From NCBI RefSeq assembly GCF_016458235.1, contig NZ_JAEMHK010000008.1, positions 1 through 64,000 of the forward strand: a DNA stretch of 64,000 nt. The letters are read 5' to 3'. This DNA is from Geomonas propionica. Its GTDB lineage: Bacteria > Desulfobacterota > Desulfuromonadia > Geobacterales > Geobacteraceae. The notes under the pieces are model-generated. The model was not told the origin of the DNA, did not search any database, and was given only the letters and a program-made list of their open reading frames with translations. Position 1 is the stretch's first letter. Each line of letters starts with the position of its first letter. The translations under genes and the position numbers were made by a program. Positions 9,823 through 20,105 of the stretch are shown in pieces.

Positions 9823-9856
9823 AAGGGGACAGGCACCTGACGGAGCCAGTCCCCTT
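9823..9856 (+). repeat. REP-like palindrome, copy 2
   Basis: Same GGGGACaGGC / GCCaGTCCCC arms as 6487-6523, with a slightly different loop. It sits in the iorA leader, between the promoter and the start codon, so it will form a hairpin in the 5' UTR. No T-tract follows. Confidence 0.8.
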
Positions 9857-9874
9857 AAAGAGGACACGCAACCC

Positions 9875-11629
9875 ATGAAGGAAATACTTTCCGGCAACGA
9901 GGCCATTGCCAGAGGCGCTTATGAGGCAGGGGTCAAAGTTGCCTGTGCCTACCCCGGCACCCCTTCCACGGAGATACTGGAAAACACCATCCGCTACCGG
10001 GAGATCGACTCCTCCTGGGCCACCAACGAAAAGGTAGCCCTCGAAGTCGGCATCGGCGCCTCCTTCGTCGGCGCCAGGTCGTTGGTGACCATGAAGCATG
10101 TCGGCGTCAACGTCGCTGCCGATCCCTTGTTCACGCTCTCCTACACTGGCGTCAACGGCGGTCTGGTGCTGGTCTGTGCCGACGACCCCGAGTTGCACTC
10201 CTCCCAGAACGAGCAGGACAGCCGCAACTACGCCAAGTTCGCCAAGGTCCCGATGCTGGAGCCTGCGGATTCCCAGGAGTGCCTGGAGTTCACCAAGCTC
10301 GCGTACGAGATATCCGAAAAATACGACACGCCTGTCCTTTTGCGCACCACCACCCGTATTTCGCACAGCAAGTCGGTAGTCAACATGGGCGAGCGCACCG
10401 ACGCCGTCCGTGAGGCGAAGATTGAGAAAAACGCCGCCAAGTTCGTCATGCTGCCGGGCAACGCACGCGTACGCCACGTGGTGGTCGAGGACCGCACCGT
10501 GCAGCTCTCTAAAGACGGCTGCAGCATGCCCATCAACCGGGTCGAGATGCGCGGTGGCAAGATCGGCGTCATCACCTCCGGTATCGCGTACCAGCACGTG
10601 CGCGAGGCGCTTCCCGAGGCTTCCGTGTTGAAGCTGGGCATGGTGCACCCGCTTCCCTTCGACCTGATCCGCGAGTTTGCCGGTAAGGTGGAGAAGCTGT
10701 ACGTGGTCGAGGAACTGGACCCGTTCATCGAGGAGCAGGTGAAGGCGATCGGCATCCCGGTGATCGGCAAGGAGATCATCTCGATCTGCGGCGAACTTAC
10801 CCCGGGGAGGGTGCGTAAAGCCTTCGGCCTGCCGGAAAACGCCGAGACTGTCGCGGAGAAGCTCCCGGGGCGTCCCCCCAATATGTGCCCCGGCTGCCCG
10901 CACCGCGGCGTATTCTACACCTTGAATCAGTTGAAAGCCTACGTTTCCGGCGACATCGGCTGCTACACCCTGGGCTTCATGCCGCCCCTTTCCGCCATGG
11001 ACACCTGCATCTGCATGGGCGCCTCCATCGGCATGGCGACCGGTGCGGCCAAGGTGCTCTCCCCTGAGGAGCGCAAGAAGGTGGTCGCGGTCATCGGCGA
11101 CTCCACCTTCCTGCACACCGGCATCAACGGCCTCATGGACATGGTCTACAACAAGGGTGCCGCCACGGTGATCATCCTCGACAACAGGATCACCGCCATG
11201 ACCGGCCGCCAGGAAAACCCCGGCTCCGGGCATACCTTGATGAACGATCCCACCAACGCTGTGGACTTCGAGCTTCTGTGCAAGGCGATCGGCGTCAAAA
11301 ACATTCGCACCATCAACCCCCTCGACCTGGACGAGTGCAAAAAGGTCATTTCCGAGGAGATGGAGCGCCCTGAGACCTCCGTCATCATCACCGACAAGCC
11401 CTGCGTCCTCATCAAGCGGGAAGGCATCTTCAAAGCCGGAGCCCCGCTGCAGGTGGTTGATGAATCCTGCACCGGCTGCCGCGCCTGCCTGAAGATCGGT
11501 TGCCCGGCCATCGAGTGGGTTCCGGGGAGCGGCAAGAAGGGCAAGGCACACATAGATCCGCTTTTATGCAACGGTTGCGACGTCTGCAGCCAGCTGTGCA
11601 AGTTCTCTGCGATTCAGGAGGCAAAATGA
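9875..11629 (+). CDS. iorA: indolepyruvate ferredoxin oxidoreductase, alpha subunit
   Basis: The 584-residue subunit oxidatively decarboxylates aryl-2-oxo acids (indolepyruvate, phenylpyruvate) to aryl-acetyl-CoA with ferredoxin as acceptor. Residues 1-190 form the pyrimidine-binding domain (SGNEAIARGAYEAG; ACAYPGTPSTEI), and residues from about 330 form the TPP domain (PNMCPGCPHRG, GDIGCYTLG, GDSTFLHTGINGLMDMVYN). Two 4Fe-4S motifs lie at the C-terminus (CTGCRACLKIGCP and CNGCDVCSQLC). Stop overlaps the iorB ATG. The adjacent CoA ligases and amino acid transporter support a role in aromatic or branched amino acid catabolism. Confidence 0.95.
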   Translation: MKEILSGNEAIARGAYEAGVKVACAYPGTPSTEILENTIRYREIDSSWATNEKVALEVGIGASFVGARSLVTMKHVGVNVAADPLFTLSYTGVNGGLVLVCADDPELHSSQNEQDSRNYAKFAKVPMLEPADSQECLEFTKLAYEISEKYDTPVLLRTTTRISHSKSVVNMGERTDAVREAKIEKNAAKFVMLPGNARVRHVVVEDRTVQLSKDGCSMPINRVEMRGGKIGVITSGIAYQHVREALPEASVLKLGMVHPLPFDLIREFAGKVEKLYVVEELDPFIEEQVKAIGIPVIGKEIISICGELTPGRVRKAFGLPENAETVAEKLPGRPPNMCPGCPHRGVFYTLNQLKAYVSGDIGCYTLGFMPPLSAMDTCICMGASIGMATGAAKVLSPEERKKVVAVIGDSTFLHTGINGLMDMVYNKGAATVIILDNRITAMTGRQENPGSGHTLMNDPTNAVDFELLCKAIGVKNIRTINPLDLDECKKVISEEMERPETSVIITDKPCVLIKREGIFKAGAPLQVVDESCTGCRACLKIGCPAIEWVPGSGKKGKAHIDPLLCNGCDVCSQLCKFSAIQEAK

Positions 11630-12207
11630 GCGACAAGGTAACCAACATCGTCCTGGTAGGCGTGGGTGGCCAGGGCATTCTGCTCGCCGCCGAGATCCTT
11701 TCCGAGACCTTCATGCTGGCAGGCTTCGACGTCAAGAAGAGCGAGATCCACGGCATGTCCCAGCGCGGCGGCTCCGTCGTGTCCCACGTCCGTTACGGCA
11801 AGGAAGTCTTCTCTCCCATGGTTCCCGAAGGGGAGGGGGACATCCTGTTCGGCTTCGAGCTGATGGAGAGCTACCGCTACCTGTCCCTTTTGAAGCCGGG
11901 TGGCACTGTGGTCGTGAACGACCTCTGCATCGCACCGCCGTCGGTCCTGGTCGGCCAGGAGCAGTATCCGGCGGACATGGCGCTGAAGATCCAGGAACTT
12001 TGCCCGGACTGCCTGCTGGTCGACGGCCAGAACCTCGCCATCCAGGCAGGGAACGCGCGCACGGCCAACACCGTGTTGCTCGGTGCCGTTTCCAAGCGTC
12101 TCGACATAGAAGAGAAGTACTGGCTCGAAGCCATCGAGAAGATGGTGCCTAAGAAGGCGCTGGAAGTGAACCTCAAGGCCTTCCAGATGGGGCGCGGGCT
12201 TAAATAA
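11626..12207 (+). CDS. iorB: indolepyruvate ferredoxin oxidoreductase, beta subunit
   Basis: The 193-residue gamma-type domain subunit starts with IVLVGVGGQGILLAAEIL, the pyruvate-ferredoxin-oxidoreductase gamma motif, followed by KKSEIHGMSQRGGSVVSHVR. It pairs with IorA to form the active enzyme. ATG at 11626 overlaps the iorA stop (ATGA) and is preceded by AGGAGG, so the subunits are coupled. Confidence 0.95.
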   Translation: MSDKVTNIVLVGVGGQGILLAAEILSETFMLAGFDVKKSEIHGMSQRGGSVVSHVRYGKEVFSPMVPEGEGDILFGFELMESYRYLSLLKPGGTVVVNDLCIAPPSVLVGQEQYPADMALKIQELCPDCLLVDGQNLAIQAGNARTANTVLLGAVSKRLDIEEKYWLEAIEKMVPKKALEVNLKAFQMGRGLK

Positions 12208-12255
12208 ACGCAAAGGCATAGATAAGACACCAAGCAAAAGTCAAAAGTCTATTTG

Positions 12256-12352
12256 TAACGCAAAGACGCGAAGACGCTAAGCAAGGCAAAAAGCATTTTG
12301 GTTTAAACCCGTCTATAGGTTTTCTTTGCGCCTCTGCGGCTTTGCGTTAAAT
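12256..12352. repeat. long imperfect palindromic repeat with AACGCAAAG arms
   Basis: TAACGCAAAGACGCGAAGAC at the left end is mirrored by CTCTGCGGCTTTGCGTTA at the right, with an AT-rich core (TTTTGGTTTAAACC). It lies between iorB and the ligase gene. The mirrored ends suggest a MITE-like or REP-type element; no coding potential was seen. Confidence 0.75.
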
Positions 12353-12408
12353 AAGACTTTCAATGCCTTTGAAGGGTGCTGCTGTCAGTATCAGTTAAGG
12401 AGTGAGTC

Positions 12409-13713
12409 ATGTTTTTCAACGAGGAGTTCGAGACACTGCCGAGGGAGGCGATCCAGGCGCTGCAGCTTAAGAGGCTGAAGGCCATGGTGGCCCGGGTCGA
12501 GAAAAGCGTTCCCTTCTACAAGGAGGCGCTCGCCAAGGCCGGTGTCACTTCCGATTCCATCAAATCGCTCGCGGACCTGCAGCGACTCCCGTTCACCTAC
12601 AAGCAGGACATGCGGGACTCCTACCCATACAACCTGTTCGCGGTGCCGATGGAAGACATCGTCCGCATCCACGCCTCCTCCGGCACCACCGGCAAACCGA
12701 CCGTCGTCGGCTACACCAGGAAGGACATCGAGACATGGAGCGAGCTGATGGCGCGCTCCTTCGTCGCGGCCGGCGTGCACAAGGGCGACATCATTCACAA
12801 CTCCTACGGCTACGGCCTCTTCACCGGCGGCCTGGGCGCGCACTACGGCGCGGAGCGGCTGGGGGCGTCGGTCATCCCGATGTCGGGTGGCAACACCAAG
12901 AAACAGATCATGATCATGCAGGACTTCGGCTCCACCGTGCTCACCTGCACCCCGTCCTACTCGCTGTACATGGCTGAGGCCGCCAAGGAAGAGGGTATCG
13001 ACTTCCGCGACTTGAAGCTGCGCGTCGGCATCTTTGGCGCCGAGCCCTGGTCCGAAGAGATGCGCCTCGATATCGAGGGGAAGCTGAACCTCTCCGCCGT
13101 CGACATCTACGGCCTTTCCGAGATCATGGGACCGGGCGTCGCCATCGAGTGCTGCGAGGCCAAGAAAGGGCTCCACGTCTGGGAAGACCACTTCATCCCG
13201 GAGATCATCAATCCTGAGACCTGCGAAGTACTGCCCGAGGGGCAGATGGGCGAGTTGGTCATCACCACTATCACCAAGGAAGGGATCCCGCTGATCCGCT
13301 ACCGGACCCGCGACATCACCTCGATCACCTACGAGCCGTGCATCTGCGGCAGGACCCATGCCCGCATCGCACGCATGAGCGGCAGAAGCGACGACATGCT
13401 CATCATCCGCGGCGTCAACGTCTTCCCGTCCCAGATCGAGGCGATCCTCATGGGCGTCGAGGGGGTCGAGCCGCACTACGTGCTCATCGTGGAAAGAAAG
13501 GACAACCTCGACACGCTCGAGGTGCAGGTCGAGGTGGGCGAGAACATGTTCTCCGACGAGATCAAGCACCTGCAGGCGCTGTCGGCCAAGATCGAGAAGC
13601 AGATCAAAGAGATGCTGGGCGTCACCTGCCGCGTCAGGCTGGTGGAACCGAAAAGCATCACCCGCAGCGAAGGGAAGGCGAAGCGCGTCATCGACAACAG
13701 GAACAAGGCCTAA
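12409..13713 (+). CDS. paaK: phenylacetate-CoA ligase (AMP-forming), first copy
   Basis: This 434-residue adenylate-forming enzyme activates phenylacetate or related aryl/acyl acids to CoA thioesters using ATP. The phosphate-binding motif [16 protein letters not shown], the [15 protein letters not shown] motif, [12 protein letters not shown] and YRTRDIT are typical of PaaK. The terminal DUF4213-like domain carries [31 protein letters not shown] precedes the ATG. It is followed closely by the ACT protein. A paralogue lies at 20106; substrates may differ (for example indoleacetate versus phenylacetate). Confidence 0.95.
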   Translation: MFFNEEFETLPREAIQALQLKRLKAMVARVEKSVPFYKEALAKAGVTSDSIKSLADLQRLPFTYKQDMRDSYPYNLFAVPMEDIVRIHASSGTTGKPTVVGYTRKDIETWSELMARSFVAAGVHKGDIIHNSYGYGLFTGGLGAHYGAERLGASVIPMSGGNTKKQIMIMQDFGSTVLTCTPSYSLYMAEAAKEEGIDFRDLKLRVGIFGAEPWSEEMRLDIEGKLNLSAVDIYGLSEIMGPGVAIECCEAKKGLHVWEDHFIPEIINPETCEVLPEGQMGELVITTITKEGIPLIRYRTRDITSITYEPCICGRTHARIARMSGRSDDMLIIRGVNVFPSQIEAILMGVEGVEPHYVLIVERKDNLDTLEVQVEVGENMFSDEIKHLQALSAKIEKQIKEMLGVTCRVRLVEPKSITRSEGKAKRVIDNRNKA

Positions 13714-13725
13714 GGGGGGAACGTC

Positions 13726-14157
13726 ATGCACGTAGAACAGATCTCCATATTCATCGAAAACAAGTTCGGACGTCTGGCCGAGGTGACCCGCATCCTGGGC
13801 GATGCCGGGGTCAACATCCGCACCCTGTCCCTGGCGGACACCTCCGACTTCGGGATTCTGCGCCTGATCGTGAACGACACTGAGAAGGCGAGGACCGTGC
13901 TCAAGGAGCGCGGCTTCACGGTGAGCAAGACCGAGGTGGTCGCGGTCGAGATCCCGGACCGTCCCGGCGGGCTCGCCGACATCCTCCAGGTGCTGGACGC
14001 CGATGGCATCAACGTTGAGTATATGTACGCCTTCGTGGAGCGCTGCGGCGAGAACGCGGTGATGATCTTCCGCTTCGACGAGACCCAGAAGGCCATCGCC
14101 ACCCTAACCGGCAAGAGTTTCAACGTGCTGCCGGGGGAGAGGCTGTATAGCATGTAG
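13726..14157 (+). CDS. tandem ACT-domain protein
   Basis: This 143-residue protein consists of two ACT domains (residues 4-68, [17 protein letters not shown]; residues 72-138, [17 protein letters not shown]). ACT domains bind amino acids and regulate enzymes or transcription. It sits 12 bp after the PaaK-like gene, a common neighbourhood for this family, so it probably senses an amino acid and modulates the ligase/ior module. No enzymatic domain is present. Confidence 0.88.
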   Translation: MHVEQISIFIENKFGRLAEVTRILGDAGVNIRTLSLADTSDFGILRLIVNDTEKARTVLKERGFTVSKTEVVAVEIPDRPGGLADILQVLDADGINVEYMYAFVERCGENAVMIFRFDETQKAIATLTGKSFNVLPGERLYSM

Positions 14158-14214
14158 TTTCACCCGGGAGTGATGGCGGCACTGAGGCGCCGCCGTTCCT
14201 TCGTAGGGATGAGG

Positions 14215-14293
14215 GGGGCGAATGATTATTCGCCCCTACAGGGTGTGCAGGGGGGGAGTTGTCGTTATTGTAGGGGCGAATAAATATTCGCCC
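14215..14293. repeat. two copies of the GGGCGAAT-ATTCGCCC palindrome (family B)
   Basis: Copies lie at 14215-14238 and 14273-14293, each a GGGGCGAA / TTCGCCC hairpin next to a CTAC/GTAG end. A third copy is at 34788-34809. This non-coding stretch (14158-14402) separates the ACT protein from the transporter operon. Confidence 0.85.
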
Positions 14294-14402
14294 AGCGTAC
14301 TCGCCCCGGCGGCACCCCCTCCCGATTTGAACCGTTTGTTTAGCTGCTGTCGTACAACTCGCTGATATTCAATGTGGTTAACCAAGTAGAGGGGGGCAAC
14401 AG

Positions 14403-15545
14403 ATGAGAAGGATGTTCGCTGTAATCGGTATCACCATGCTGCTTCTGTGCAGCGCCAGCGCGGCATTCGCCGCGGCTCCGATCAAGATCGGAGGACTTTT
14501 CGCCGTTACCGGTCCTGCTTCCTTCCTTGGCGAACCTGAAAAGAACACCCTTGAACTGCTGGTCAAAGAGGCCAACGCCAAGGGTGGCATCAACGGTTCC
14601 AAGATCGAACTCTTCATCTACGACACCGGCGGGGACGCCACCAAGGCGGTCCAACTCGCCAACAAGCTGATCAAGAACGACAAGGTGGTCGCCATCGTCG
14701 GCCCCAGCACCACCGGCGAGTCGATGGCCGTCATCCCCGTCGCCGAGAAGGAGCAGATCCCGCTCATTTCCTGCGCCGCCGGCATCAAGATTACCGATCC
14801 GGTCAAGAAGTGGGTCTTCAAGACCCCCGCCAACGACCACGTCGCCGCCGAGAAGATCCTGATCCAGGCCGAGAAGCTGAAGCAGAAGAACATCGCCCTC
14901 ATCACCGTTTCCGACTCCTTCGGCTCCTCCGGGCGGGAACAGCTGAAGCAGATGGCCGCCAAGCGCGGCTTCAAGATCGTCGCGGACGAGGTCTATTCCC
15001 CCAAAGATACCGACATGACTCCGCAGCTTACCAAGATCAAGGCTGCCAAGCCCGACGCCATCATCTGCTGGGGCACCAACCCGGGGCCGGCCATCATTAC
15101 CCGCAACCTGCAGCAGCTCGGCATCAAGACCCAGATCTACCAGAGCCACGGCGTCGCTTCCAAGAAGTACATCGAGCTCGCCACCGCCCAGGCCGCCGAG
15201 GGTATCATGCTTCCCGCTGGCAAGCTTGCCGTATTCGACCTGCTGAAGCCGACCGATCCGCAGGCGAAGCTGCTCAAGGACTACAACACCGACTATAAGA
15301 AGAGCTACGGCGTCGAGGCCTCCACCTTCGGCGGTTACGCCTACGACGGCTTCCAGCTCATCGCCGCCGCCATCAAGAAAGGGGCCACCACCCCGGTACA
15401 GATCCGCGACGGTATCGAGAAGAACGGCCGCATGGTGGGTGTGTCGGGCATCTTCAAGATGACACCGACCGATCACAACGGCCTCGACCTGGGCGCGTTT
15501 GAAATGGTGCGCATCGTCAAGGGTGATTGGGTCATCGTCAAATAA
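14403..15545 (+). CDS. branched-chain amino acid-type ABC transporter substrate-binding protein 1
   Basis: The 380-residue periplasmic protein has a Sec signal peptide (cleavage near ASAAFA, residue 22) and a LivK/Peripla_BP_6 fold beginning PIKIGGLFAVTGPASFLG, with YDTGGDATKAVQLANKL and GPSTTGESMAVIP. It delivers amino acids or aryl acids to LivHMGF. A second, strongly similar binding protein follows within 42 bp. GAGGGGGGCAAC precedes the ATG. Confidence 0.92.
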   Translation: MRRMFAVIGITMLLLCSASAAFAAAPIKIGGLFAVTGPASFLGEPEKNTLELLVKEANAKGGINGSKIELFIYDTGGDATKAVQLANKLIKNDKVVAIVGPSTTGESMAVIPVAEKEQIPLISCAAGIKITDPVKKWVFKTPANDHVAAEKILIQAEKLKQKNIALITVSDSFGSSGREQLKQMAAKRGFKIVADEVYSPKDTDMTPQLTKIKAAKPDAIICWGTNPGPAIITRNLQQLGIKTQIYQSHGVASKKYIELATAQAAEGIMLPAGKLAVFDLLKPTDPQAKLLKDYNTDYKKSYGVEASTFGGYAYDGFQLIAAAIKKGATTPVQIRDGIEKNGRMVGVSGIFKMTPTDHNGLDLGAFEMVRIVKGDWVIVK

Positions 15546-15586
15546 CGACCTGCGGCAGGAGTGCCGCTCAAAAGGAGAGGGAAATC

Positions 15587-16726
15587 GTGAAAAAACTTGT
15601 CTCGACTGCTTTTGCTTCGTTCGCATTGTTCTGCCTGTCCACCGCCGCACTGGCAGCTCCGCCGATCAAGATCGGCGCGCTCTTCGCCGTTACCGGTCCC
15701 GCGTCGTTCCTCGGCGAGCCCGAGCGCAACACGGCGCAGATGGTGGTCGACGAGATCAACAAGGCCGGCGGCGTCAAGGGACGCAAGCTGGAGCTGATCA
15801 CCTACGATACCGGCGGTGACGCCACCAAGGCCGTGCAGCTCGCCAACAAGCTGGTCAAGAACGACCAGGTGGTCGCCATCATCGGCCCCAGCACCACCGG
15901 CGACAGCATGGCGATCATCCCGATCGTCGAGAAGGCCCAGGTACCGCTCATCTCCTGCGCGGCCGGCAGCAAGATCACCGAGCCGGTGAAAAAGTGGGTC
16001 TTCAAGACGGCCCAGAACGACGGGCTGGCAGTAGCCAAGATTTACGAGCAGTTGAAGAAGGAGAAAAAGACCAAGATTGCCATCCTGACCGTGTCCGACG
16101 GCTTTGGCGCCTCCGGTCGCGAGCAGTTGAAGGCGCAGGCCGCGCACTACGGCATCCAGATCCTCTCCGACGACACCTACGGTCCGAAGGACACCGACAT
16201 GACGGCGCAGCTCGCCAAGATCCGCGGCTCCCAGGCCCAGGCGCTCATCTGCTGGGGCACCAACCCCGGTCCGGCCGTGATCGCCAGGAACGCGAAGCAG
16301 CTCGGCCTCTCCATCCCGGTCTACATGAGCCACGGCGTCTCCTCTAAGAAGTTTATCGAGCTGGCCGGCGATGCCGCCGAAGGGATCAAATTGCCGTCCG
16401 GCAAGGTACTGGTCGCCGACCTGCTGCCCAAAAATGACAAACAGAGAGCCTCCCTGCTCGCCTTCATCAAGGACTACCAGAACCACTTCAGGGCCGAGGG
16501 CGACCACTTCGGCGGCCACGCCTGGGATGCGGTCATGCTCCTGAAAGGTGCCATCGAGAAGGGTGGCGACACCTCCGCCGGCATCCGCAACGCGCTGGAA
16601 AACACCCGCAACTTTGCGGGCATCGGCGGCATCTTCAGCTACTCCGCCAAGGACCACGCCGGCCTGACCAAGGACGCCTTTACCCTGGTCGAAGTGCGCA
16701 AAAAAGACTGGGTGCTGGTCAAGTAG
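15587..16726 (+). CDS. branched-chain amino acid-type ABC transporter substrate-binding protein 2
   Basis: The 379-residue paralogue of the preceding protein has its own signal peptide (ending TAALA). Many segments are identical to copy 1 (FAVTGPASFLGEPE, YDTGGDATKAVQLANKL, IICWGTNPGPA versus LICWGTNPGPA). GTG at 15587 is chosen because AAAGGAGAGG lies upstream; a longer frame starts inside the previous gene. Tandem duplication followed by divergence probably broadened the substrate range of one shared permease. Confidence 0.92.
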   Translation: MKKLVSTAFASFALFCLSTAALAAPPIKIGALFAVTGPASFLGEPERNTAQMVVDEINKAGGVKGRKLELITYDTGGDATKAVQLANKLVKNDQVVAIIGPSTTGDSMAIIPIVEKAQVPLISCAAGSKITEPVKKWVFKTAQNDGLAVAKIYEQLKKEKKTKIAILTVSDGFGASGREQLKAQAAHYGIQILSDDTYGPKDTDMTAQLAKIRGSQAQALICWGTNPGPAVIARNAKQLGLSIPVYMSHGVSSKKFIELAGDAAEGIKLPSGKVLVADLLPKNDKQRASLLAFIKDYQNHFRAEGDHFGGHAWDAVMLLKGAIEKGGDTSAGIRNALENTRNFAGIGGIFSYSAKDHAGLTKDAFTLVEVRKKDWVLVK

Positions 16727-16739
16727 GTAAAGAGGATTC

Positions 16740-17624
16740 ATGGAGCTTTTAAACCAGGTAACGCAGTTCGTCATATCGGGGCTCGCCACAGGTTCCATCT
16801 ACGCCCTGATTGGCCTCAGCTTCGCCATCATCTTCAATTCGACAGGGATCATCAACTTCGCCCAGGGTGAGTTCGTCATGCTGGGCGGAGTGTTGACCAT
16901 CTTCTCGCTGAACGTGCTGCATCTGCCGCTTATCGCTGCCATCCTCGCGGCGGTAGCCGTCACCACCGTCATAGGTATTGTTTTCGAGCGGCTGGCCATC
17001 CGGCCGCTCAAAAACGCCACTCCGCTCATGCTCATCATCATCACCATCGGCGCCAGCATCCTGATCCGCGGCCTGGTGATGCTCTTATGGGGCAAGGACA
17101 CCCAGGCGCTGCCTGCCTTTTCCGGGACCGATCCGATCAGTGTGGCCGGCGCGACCCTGTTGCCGCAGCACCTCTGGATCTTCGGCGTCACCGTGCTGGT
17201 CATCATCGGCTGCCGGCTTTTCTTCAACCACACCATCAGCGGCAAGGCCATGCGCGCCTGCTCCTTCAACCGCCGCGCCGCCAACCTGGTCGGCATCAGC
17301 GTCGGGCGCATGGTGCTCTTCTCCTTCGTGATTTCCGCCGCCGTCGGTGCTCTGGCCGGGGTTATCATCGCGCCGCTCACCATGACCGCCTACGACGTCG
17401 GCGTCATGCTGGGGTTGAAGGGGTTCTGCGCCGCCATCATGGGGGGCATGGGCAGCGGTCTGGGCACCGTGCTCGGTGGGCTGATCCTCGGCACCCTCGA
17501 GTCGCTCGGCGCCGGTCTCATCTCCTCGGGTTACAAGGACGCCATCGCATTTTTCATCCTGCTCCTGATTCTTTTCATCAGGCCGCAGGGGCTTTTCAAG
17601 AAGGGCGAAACAGAAAGGGTTTAA
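16740..17624 (+). CDS. livH: branched-chain amino acid ABC transporter permease LivH
   Basis: This 294-residue inner-membrane permease has about eight TM segments and the LivH motifs SGLATGSIYALIGLSFAI, FAQGEFVMLGG and GGMGSGLGTVLGG. It starts 13 bp after the second binding protein and pairs with LivM. Confidence 0.94.
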   Translation: MELLNQVTQFVISGLATGSIYALIGLSFAIIFNSTGIINFAQGEFVMLGGVLTIFSLNVLHLPLIAAILAAVAVTTVIGIVFERLAIRPLKNATPLMLIIITIGASILIRGLVMLLWGKDTQALPAFSGTDPISVAGATLLPQHLWIFGVTVLVIIGCRLFFNHTISGKAMRACSFNRRAANLVGISVGRMVLFSFVISAAVGALAGVIIAPLTMTAYDVGVMLGLKGFCAAIMGGMGSGLGTVLGGLILGTLESLGAGLISSGYKDAIAFFILLLILFIRPQGLFKKGETERV

Positions 17625-17634
17625 AGGTTTTACT

Positions 17635-18592
17635 TTGAAATCGGACAGAATAAAATTTCTCGTTTTTGCCCTCGTGGTGCTACTCGTCCCGCTGCCGCTC
17701 TCCGGTGGGTACCTCACCAACGTCCTCATCTTCGTCGGCATCAACAGCGTGCTCGCCCTGGGGCTCAACCTCCTGCTGGGCTACGCCGGACAGATCTCGC
17801 TCGGGCAGGCGGCCTTCTTCGGCTTGGGCGCCTACGGCTCCGGCGTCCTGACCACCACCTACGGCCTCAACCCCTGGCTGGCCATGATCGCAGTCGCCGT
17901 CTGTGTTGGCCTGTTCGCCTTTGCCATCGGCTTCCCGGTGCTGCGCCTGAAGGGGCACTACCTCGCCATGGCGACCCTCGGCGTCGGCGTCATAGTCAAC
18001 ATCGCCTTCAACGAAACGGTGGAACTGACCGGCGGACCATCCGGGCTCTCCGGTATCCCCAACCTGAGCATCGGCAGCCTCACCTTCGATTCCGACTTGA
18101 AGAACTACTACCTGGTTTGGGTGTTCGCACTGGGGATGATCCTCTTGTCGCTGAACCTGGTCAACTCCCGCTTCGGCCGCGGCCTTCGGGCCATCCACGA
18201 TTCCGAGATCGCCGCGCGCGTCATGGGTGTCAACGCGAGGCTCATGAAGGTGCAGGTATTCACCCTCTCGGCCGTCATGTCGGCCATCATGGGGAGCCTG
18301 TACTGCCACGTGATGACCTTCATCTCGCCTAACTCGTTCGGTTTTCACTTCTCGGTGGAGATCCTCACCATGATCGTCATCGGCGGCCTGGGAAGCGTGT
18401 ACGGCTCCGTCCTCGGCGCCTTGCTGCTGACCCTGCTCCCGGAGATGCTGCGCACCTTCCAGGACTACGACATCATCGTGTACGGACTTTTGCTGATCAC
18501 CATGACCATCTATCTCCCAGGCGGTCTGGTAGAGGGGATCCCGGCGCTGTTGCGGCGCCTGGTGCCGGCCAGAAAGGTAAGGGAGGGGAGCG

Positions 18593-18600
<8 letters not shown>
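17635..18600 (+). CDS. livM: branched-chain amino acid ABC transporter permease LivM
   Basis: The 321-residue second permease has typical motifs (GLNLLLGYAGQISLGQAAFFG, GHYLAMATLGVGV and IGGLGSVYGSVLGA). The likely start is TTG at 17635, 10 bp after the livH stop, with only a weak AAAGG upstream. Its end overlaps livG by 8 bp. Confidence 0.93.
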
Positions 18601-19345
<745 letters not shown>

Positions 19346-19359
19346 GGCAAAGGGAGCAG

Positions 19360-20103
19360 ATGCTAAAGATCAAGAACATCAACGCCTATTACGGCAAGGT
19401 GCACGCGCTCAAGAACGTCTCGCTGCACCTGAAGCCAGGCGAGATAGTGACCCTGATCGGCGCCAACGGCGCCGGCAAGACGACGCTGCTCAACACCCTT
19501 TCCGGCATCATCCCCACCTCAAGCGGGGAGATCCTGCTGGAGGGGAATAACATCGTCGGGCAGGCGGCTGACCGCGTGGTTTCCCTGGGGCTGTCCCAGG
19601 TGCCGGAAGGGCGGCAGGTTTTCAACCCGCTCATGGTCGAGGAAAACCTGGAGTTGGGCGCCTACCTGCGTTACCGCGCCGGCGGGCAGAGGCACGAGAT
19701 CGGCGCCGACCTGGAGCGGATGTACCAGATGTTCCCGAGGTTGAAGGAGCGCCGTCGCCAGGCGGCGGGAACTCTCTCCGGCGGGGAGCAGCAGATGCTG
19801 GCCATCGGCCGCGCGCTCATGGCGCGTCCCAAGCTGCTCCTTCTGGACGAGCCGTCCATGGGACTCGCCCCCCTGGTGGTGCAGGACATCTTCAAGGTAA
19901 TCGAGCATCTGCGCAGCGAGGAGGGGACTACCATCCTCCTGGTCGAGCAGAACGCGCGCGCCGCGCTGAAGGTCGCCGATCGCGGCTACGTCCTTGAGAC
20001 CGGTAAAGTGATACTTGAAGGAAAGGGATCCGAGCTGCTGGAAAACAAGGATGTACAGCGCGCCTATCTGGGGCGCGACAAGAAAGAAATTTGGGAGAGG
20101 TAG
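19360..20103 (+). CDS. livF: branched-chain amino acid ABC transporter ATP-binding protein LivF
   Basis: The 247-residue ATPase has Walker [29 protein letters not shown] (LivF hallmark), signature [16 protein letters not shown] and Walker [17 protein letters not shown] at 19360 follows AGGGAGC. The second PaaK gene follows after 2 bp, tying uptake to CoA activation in one operon. Confidence 0.94.
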   Translation: MLKIKNINAYYGKVHALKNVSLHLKPGEIVTLIGANGAGKTTLLNTLSGIIPTSSGEILLEGNNIVGQAADRVVSLGLSQVPEGRQVFNPLMVEENLELGAYLRYRAGGQRHEIGADLERMYQMFPRLKERRRQAAGTLSGGEQQMLAIGRALMARPKLLLLDEPSMGLAPLVVQDIFKVIEHLRSEEGTTILLVEQNARAALKVADRGYVLETGKVILEGKGSELLENKDVQRAYLGRDKKEIWER

Positions 20104-20105
20104 CT

